Source of the DNA: Discostella pseudostelligera
Taxonomy: Eukaryota; Bacillariophyta; Thalassiosirophyceae; Thalassiosirales; Thalassiosiraceae
Direction of reading: 5' to 3'
DNA length: 11,756 nt
Assembly (NCBI GenBank): GCA_036940085.1
Contig: JALLBK010000885.1
Coordinates: 1-11,756 of the forward strand
The notes beneath the pieces are model-generated. The model did not search any database. It was not told where the DNA came from and saw nothing but the letters and a program-made list of their open reading frames with translations. The position numbers were made by a program, and so were the translations under genes. Of this stretch, positions 7,809 to 11,756 are shown one piece after another; position 1 is the stretch's first letter, and each line of letters opens with the position of its first letter.

Positions 7809-10800
7809 TTACTGATCCTTCAACGATAATGCTATTGCTTGCTTTACATCTTCGTCGAATGAACTTTGAGATTCTAGGTCGATTACTCCAGCACCTTTGG
7901 ATCCCTCTACGATTGAAGCAAAGATCGCTGCATCCAGGCTCTCGTCTATCCTATCAACTTGATTGCCATTCATCGTGGGAAATTGAATTGATGACGACAG
8001 GTCTACGTAGTCAGTACTAAGACGACGTTCTGATGGCGTAGCAGCGGATGCATATACTCCAAAGTCTTCGTACTTTACGAAACTGTCTTTCTCCGAAGTA
8101 GTCGTCGATGATTTCGATGTTGTCATGTACTGAGTCAGAAGCTTACTTGCATTCCCTTTCCCAATTGTACCAGCACAGCACTTAATGGACCCCATCTGAT
8201 GGTCTTGACCACCTTGCACCAAAGCTGCCAACAATCTCGACTTCGTCTCACCAACAAAGTTCAGCGAGAAACGCCGCCAAGCAGCCTCAAACTTTTTACC
8301 CTTCGATATGACTTCATGATTCTCCAACCCATTTGCTGTTCTGCAGACCATCCCACGACAATTAATCTCGATACTAAATGAAATCGCCTCTGAAATCTGA
8401 TGCAGGTAGACATCATTTACAACCAGATACAACAGCACCGTTCCACCACCAGCAGCGAGGCAGTCGATTTGAAGTACTTTGAAGAGGTAGACGTTGTTTG
8501 CCTTGCATTCCATGAGCACAGTTTTGGTGCCCTGCATACCTCTGTACCGAGATGTACCAGCATTACTCAAAGACATGATTTTCTCTCCAAAGCAATATTT
8601 TCGCAGCGCGATGTTCAGTTGGGGAGGCTTGGGAAGTTCTTGAACCAACAGAGGCGAATCCGAAACAACCCGCACGACGAAGCTTCGATCATCATCAGTA
8701 GCGCTTGGATGACCAAACGATATTGGCATGACCACTAGCTTTCGATCTGGTTGATTGCGATCCAAGACAATTCGAATGTGGCCATTTCGATTCATACCGA
8801 AAAACTTTCCATCAACAGCACCCAACTCGACTTTGTCAATCTCATTAGCGTTGAGACGTTCACCCACAAGAATTCCGACATCACATGTTTTGTAGCTTAC
8901 TTTTCGATCAGATCTTCCAAGCGAGGCACCACGTTTCGTTTTCTGGATGGCCATGACGTATACTTCAACTGTGTTGTTGATCGCGCCCTCCTCTCCAGGC
9001 TGCCGACCGACAGGACTTAGTTCAAAAGCTCTGCTACATCTGTGGTTAGACGTCTTAGCGGGGAAGCTCGATGCAAAGCTTTTGGCGTGGTTGCCTTGGA
9101 ATGCAAGGACGACATCAACATTATGAAAAGCCTGAAGGAAACTATCATAATCGATCCAGAAAGTGCCATCATCCTTCATGGTACGTTTGAGCTCGGGGCT
9201 TTGGGGTGCTGTCAAGTCTACCACAGGCTTGGATTCTTTCCACAGGACGTTTTTATTCGCCATCAAGCGCTCCCATATCGGAGAGCGATCACTGAATTCA
9301 CCTTTCCATGATCATTATTTCAGAATTCATGACAAAAAAATATATTAGTTACGGCATTCTCAGCCAACGAACGTGCAAACGCATTAAGGCAGTACAATAC
9401 CTTTCCATTCTCCTTTGCCGTGAGGGTTACGAATTCGAAGCAATCGAACTGTCCCATCCAACTCAGTGAAGCCTGAAACGTTCCCCAGAGTACCTTGTGC
9501 AATCTTGTCATTGAAGAAATCAAGGCCAACATTCTTTACTTCTCGCACGTCTAGAATGCTATATGCATGCATTCCCACTATTCCTTCTTGCGTTTGAGAT
9601 GTTCCGCATCCCATAGGAAGCTTCTTAGATGTAAACTGCATAAGCTCACCCCAAAAATGACGTGGATTGAAGTTGTAGTGATCAAAATTGTATACTGCTG
9701 TTGGTGCACCTGTTAGGTCCTACGCTGCAGGTCAGGATCATCGCTCCAAAGAATAAGACACAAAAAGTCATTCCATGCTTCCACTTACCAGGAACGCTTC
9801 TTCAACGTGACCTCCGCTGATGGCACGATAGGAGCCATGAATCTTTGCATAGGCCTTCTCGATGAACGGAACCCAAAGTTGATTATGTCGTGCTTTTGAG
9901 TAGGCCAGATCTGAAGTAAAGACTGACCTTTGAAGAGTAGAATGTTGGTTTCCGAGGGTGGGAGGACGAGATCGATAAGAAGGATCTTTTCCAAATCGAT
10001 CATGGTGTATGAATTCGTGGATTTCATGAAGTGTAACGTGACATTCATCTGCCATGGCATTGGGATCAAATTTACTCGAAACCCGGCGCTTGTCATTTCT
10101 ATTTGAGGCCAATGATTGCGACAGCCATGGTTGGTCCATACCAGCATCAACTAAGCTCTGCTTTAGTGCCGCTTGAATAGTATCTTCTTCTTCGTGGTCA
10201 ATGAGACAGGGTAGGAAATTATCCATAACTATAGTCTTCCAAAACCCGTCCACAAACAGTTTAACCTCAATAACTCCAAAGTCATTGCTAGTTGTCGAAT
10301 GCATTTGATCCTTTCTTTCAATGCCATCTTTGCATTCTTTCAAGTTTGAGCCGATCAAACGCCCAATGAGATCATCTCTTTCAGCCACGACCGCTAAAGC
10401 GCTCAAGAACCAACAATCGCCGACCTTACCCTGTACTAAGTCTTCCGCACTGAATCCTCGGTCTGGTCGTACTAGTACATGGCTATTATGAATGCCGAAT
10501 CTATACCAATGCAGCATATGTGATGTGAATGCCCAAGAGAAATAATTGCAGCCTTTCCCTTTGCCATTGTGGCAGCAATAATATGGTCTGTCGTAATTCG
10601 GCCCAGCTTTGGAAGAGTATGCAAGCCTACATGGTCGTGGCGGACGACACATGCATTTGGGTGGTGCAATCGGCTTATCACTCTTGGAACTGCCATCCAC
10701 AGTAGCAGGTCTACCAGCCACGAAATCCGGATCGTGGTACAGAATAGGTGGGAGGTTGTGTGCAATGCGTGTCGCCAATTGACGCTGAGCATATTCTTGA

Positions 10801-11405
10801 ACCGACAATGGGTTTGTAAGTGAATCGTCGTTCTTGGATTCATCGTCATCGAATGAAGAATCATCTACTTTGGGTGCTCGCTTACGATGAATATTGTGAT
10901 CTACATCTTCTTCGAATACAAGCCCTGCCTGCAATTCTCTGTCGCTGGGTGGGTATTCCATCTTATTTGTTTTTCTCTTCTTTTTGTGGAGGTCTTTGTC
11001 TTTGGGTGCGGAGGTTGCTTGCTTTATCTTACTTTTGCCATCTCCAGTTGACGCAGAATTACTTTTGTATGGATTCTTTCTCATCCCGTGCATTATATGA
11101 TTCTCTGAACCATCGCCATCTCTATGTTTCGGTTTCGAGCGTTTGTTCTTCGCCAGTGGGTAGGTGTCGTCGACACCACCGTTGCCTTCCAGCTCAATGA
11201 CGTCGCCGCAACTATTCTGTACGCGATCGCCGTCACCGTCACATTTCGGCGTAGGCGGAGTAAGATGAGATGACTTTTTGTTCGATTTCCTAGGATTAGC
11301 CTCGGCATCGGCACTTCCGTCATCTTCGCCGTCGGATATGAGATCCACCACCTCCATCATTGCCATTGATATTTCTGGAAGTGATGTAGTAGTAGTAGAG
11401 TCCAT
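7809..11405 (-). CDS. Calpain-family cysteine protease with GRF zinc finger, SIM-like and UIM motifs
   Basis: Three exons: 11405-9789, 9719-9401 and 9301-7809 (TAA). The GT-AG introns are 69 and 99 bp, and joining gives EEAFL-DLTGAPT and GEWKG-EFSDRSP, both typical calpain sequence. The product is 1142 residues. An in-frame TAA 9 nt before the ATG fixes the start. In order: SIM-like VVDLISDGEDD (19-29); acidic and basic low-complexity region with NLS-like KKKRKTNK (about 141-148); GRF-type zinc finger (251-291: C251, C253, C277 or C278, C286, then F289 and W291); calpain core from about 318 to 690 with Q325, catalytic C331 (GDCWFLSAL), H590 (GMHAYSILDV) and N637 (RNPHG, where NPWG is usual). 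C2-like/domain-III-like beta-rich segments follow. The C-terminus has a UIM-like stretch (1098-1112), SIM-like VIDLE (1118-1122) and a strong UIM (1128-1142). No EF-hands are seen. Calpains make limited cleavages; the added modules suggest nuclear action on DNA-associated, SUMO- or ubiquitin-modified targets (inference). Confidence 0.9.
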
Positions 11406-11756
11406 ACAGTATTATTTGCGTGCTGGTGTTGTCGCTAAGCGCTCTGCATCCTGCATCATGCTACCTACGATGGGGAGGCAGGGGCTTGGCGCCAAAAAAA
11501 GTCGTTTGGCGACAATCTGTACCAGAAGTCTACCCACGAATCTACGCACGGAACTCGCTCAACACTGAAGGCCACTTCATCCACCTCATAGTATGTATTC
11601 ATTCATTTACCCCTCGCCCCTCGCTCCCTCCATCTCCATCCTCCAACAATGACAATGAACCATGACCTTCTTTCGCCTTTGCACGTTCACTAAGTAGATT
11701 ATGGTACTACAGTTTCCAGAACAATCGAAACTGATTTGAGATCGAGATAACATCTC
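11406..11756 (-). promoter_or_regulatory. Presumed promoter of the GRF-calpain gene with E2F-like site
   Basis: The minus strand carries TTTGGCGC (plus-strand 11489-11496), an exact match to the E2F consensus TTTSSCGC, within a larger run TTTTTTTGGCGCCAA. It lies 84 bp upstream of the ATG. A related word, TTTGGCGA, occurs on the plus strand at 11505-11512. A pyrimidine-rich (plus strand) tract covers about 11610-11645. Short open frames here have no recognisable protein character. The transcription start is unknown, so the site could lie in the promoter or in the leader. Confidence 0.4.

Noticed and set aside
11420..11665. 81-codon plus-strand frame upstream of the calpain gene
   Set aside because: No recognisable family, ends in a low-complexity P/S run, and overlaps the presumed promoter.

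Overview
The window looks like nuclear DNA of a protist alga, most likely a diatom. The basis is inference: short (69-102 bp) GT-AG introns, a cytosolic ribosomal protein L3 close to stramenopile and plant forms, long low-complexity exons, and a PrsW-like membrane protease of a kind I associate with diatom genomes. No prokaryotic operon, rRNA, tRNA or CRISPR was found. Two single-N positions (6386 and 7463) mark contig joins.

Layout. 1-610 is an array of about ten degenerate hairpin units (7-bp stem, 6-nt loop), with two alternating linker types. 806-1279 is a MITE-like element with imperfect terminal inverted repeats and many internal copies of a palindromic word. 1543-2724 (+) is an intact, apparently intronless RPL3 gene. 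3116-7323 (-) is one five-exon gene with an N-terminal hydrophobic leader, a long Q/P-rich region and a C-terminal multi-pass PrsW-like protease domain. An unmerged 72-bp contig overlap around the N at 6386 breaks it; counting the overlap once restores a single frame. 7809-11405 (-) is a three-exon gene for a calpain-family cysteine protease of about 1142 residues.

The most striking object is the calpain. Its Cys/His/Asn triad is intact. It also carries an N-terminal SUMO-interaction-like motif, a basic NLS-like stretch, a GRF-type zinc finger directly before the protease core, and a C-terminal UIM-like/SIM-like/UIM arrangement. The GRF family binds single-stranded nucleic acid, and SIM and UIM motifs read SUMO and ubiquitin. 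The set therefore suggests a nuclear protease recruited to modified protein on DNA, similar in logic to the unrelated Wss1/SPRTN and RAP80 proteins. An exact E2F-consensus site lies 84 bp upstream of its start codon. The function is a hypothesis; the motifs are directly visible.

The two minus-strand genes are head-to-tail with 485 bp between the calpain stop and the PrsW-like start. RPL3 and the PrsW-like gene converge with 391 bp between their stops. Nothing indicates that the three genes work in one pathway.
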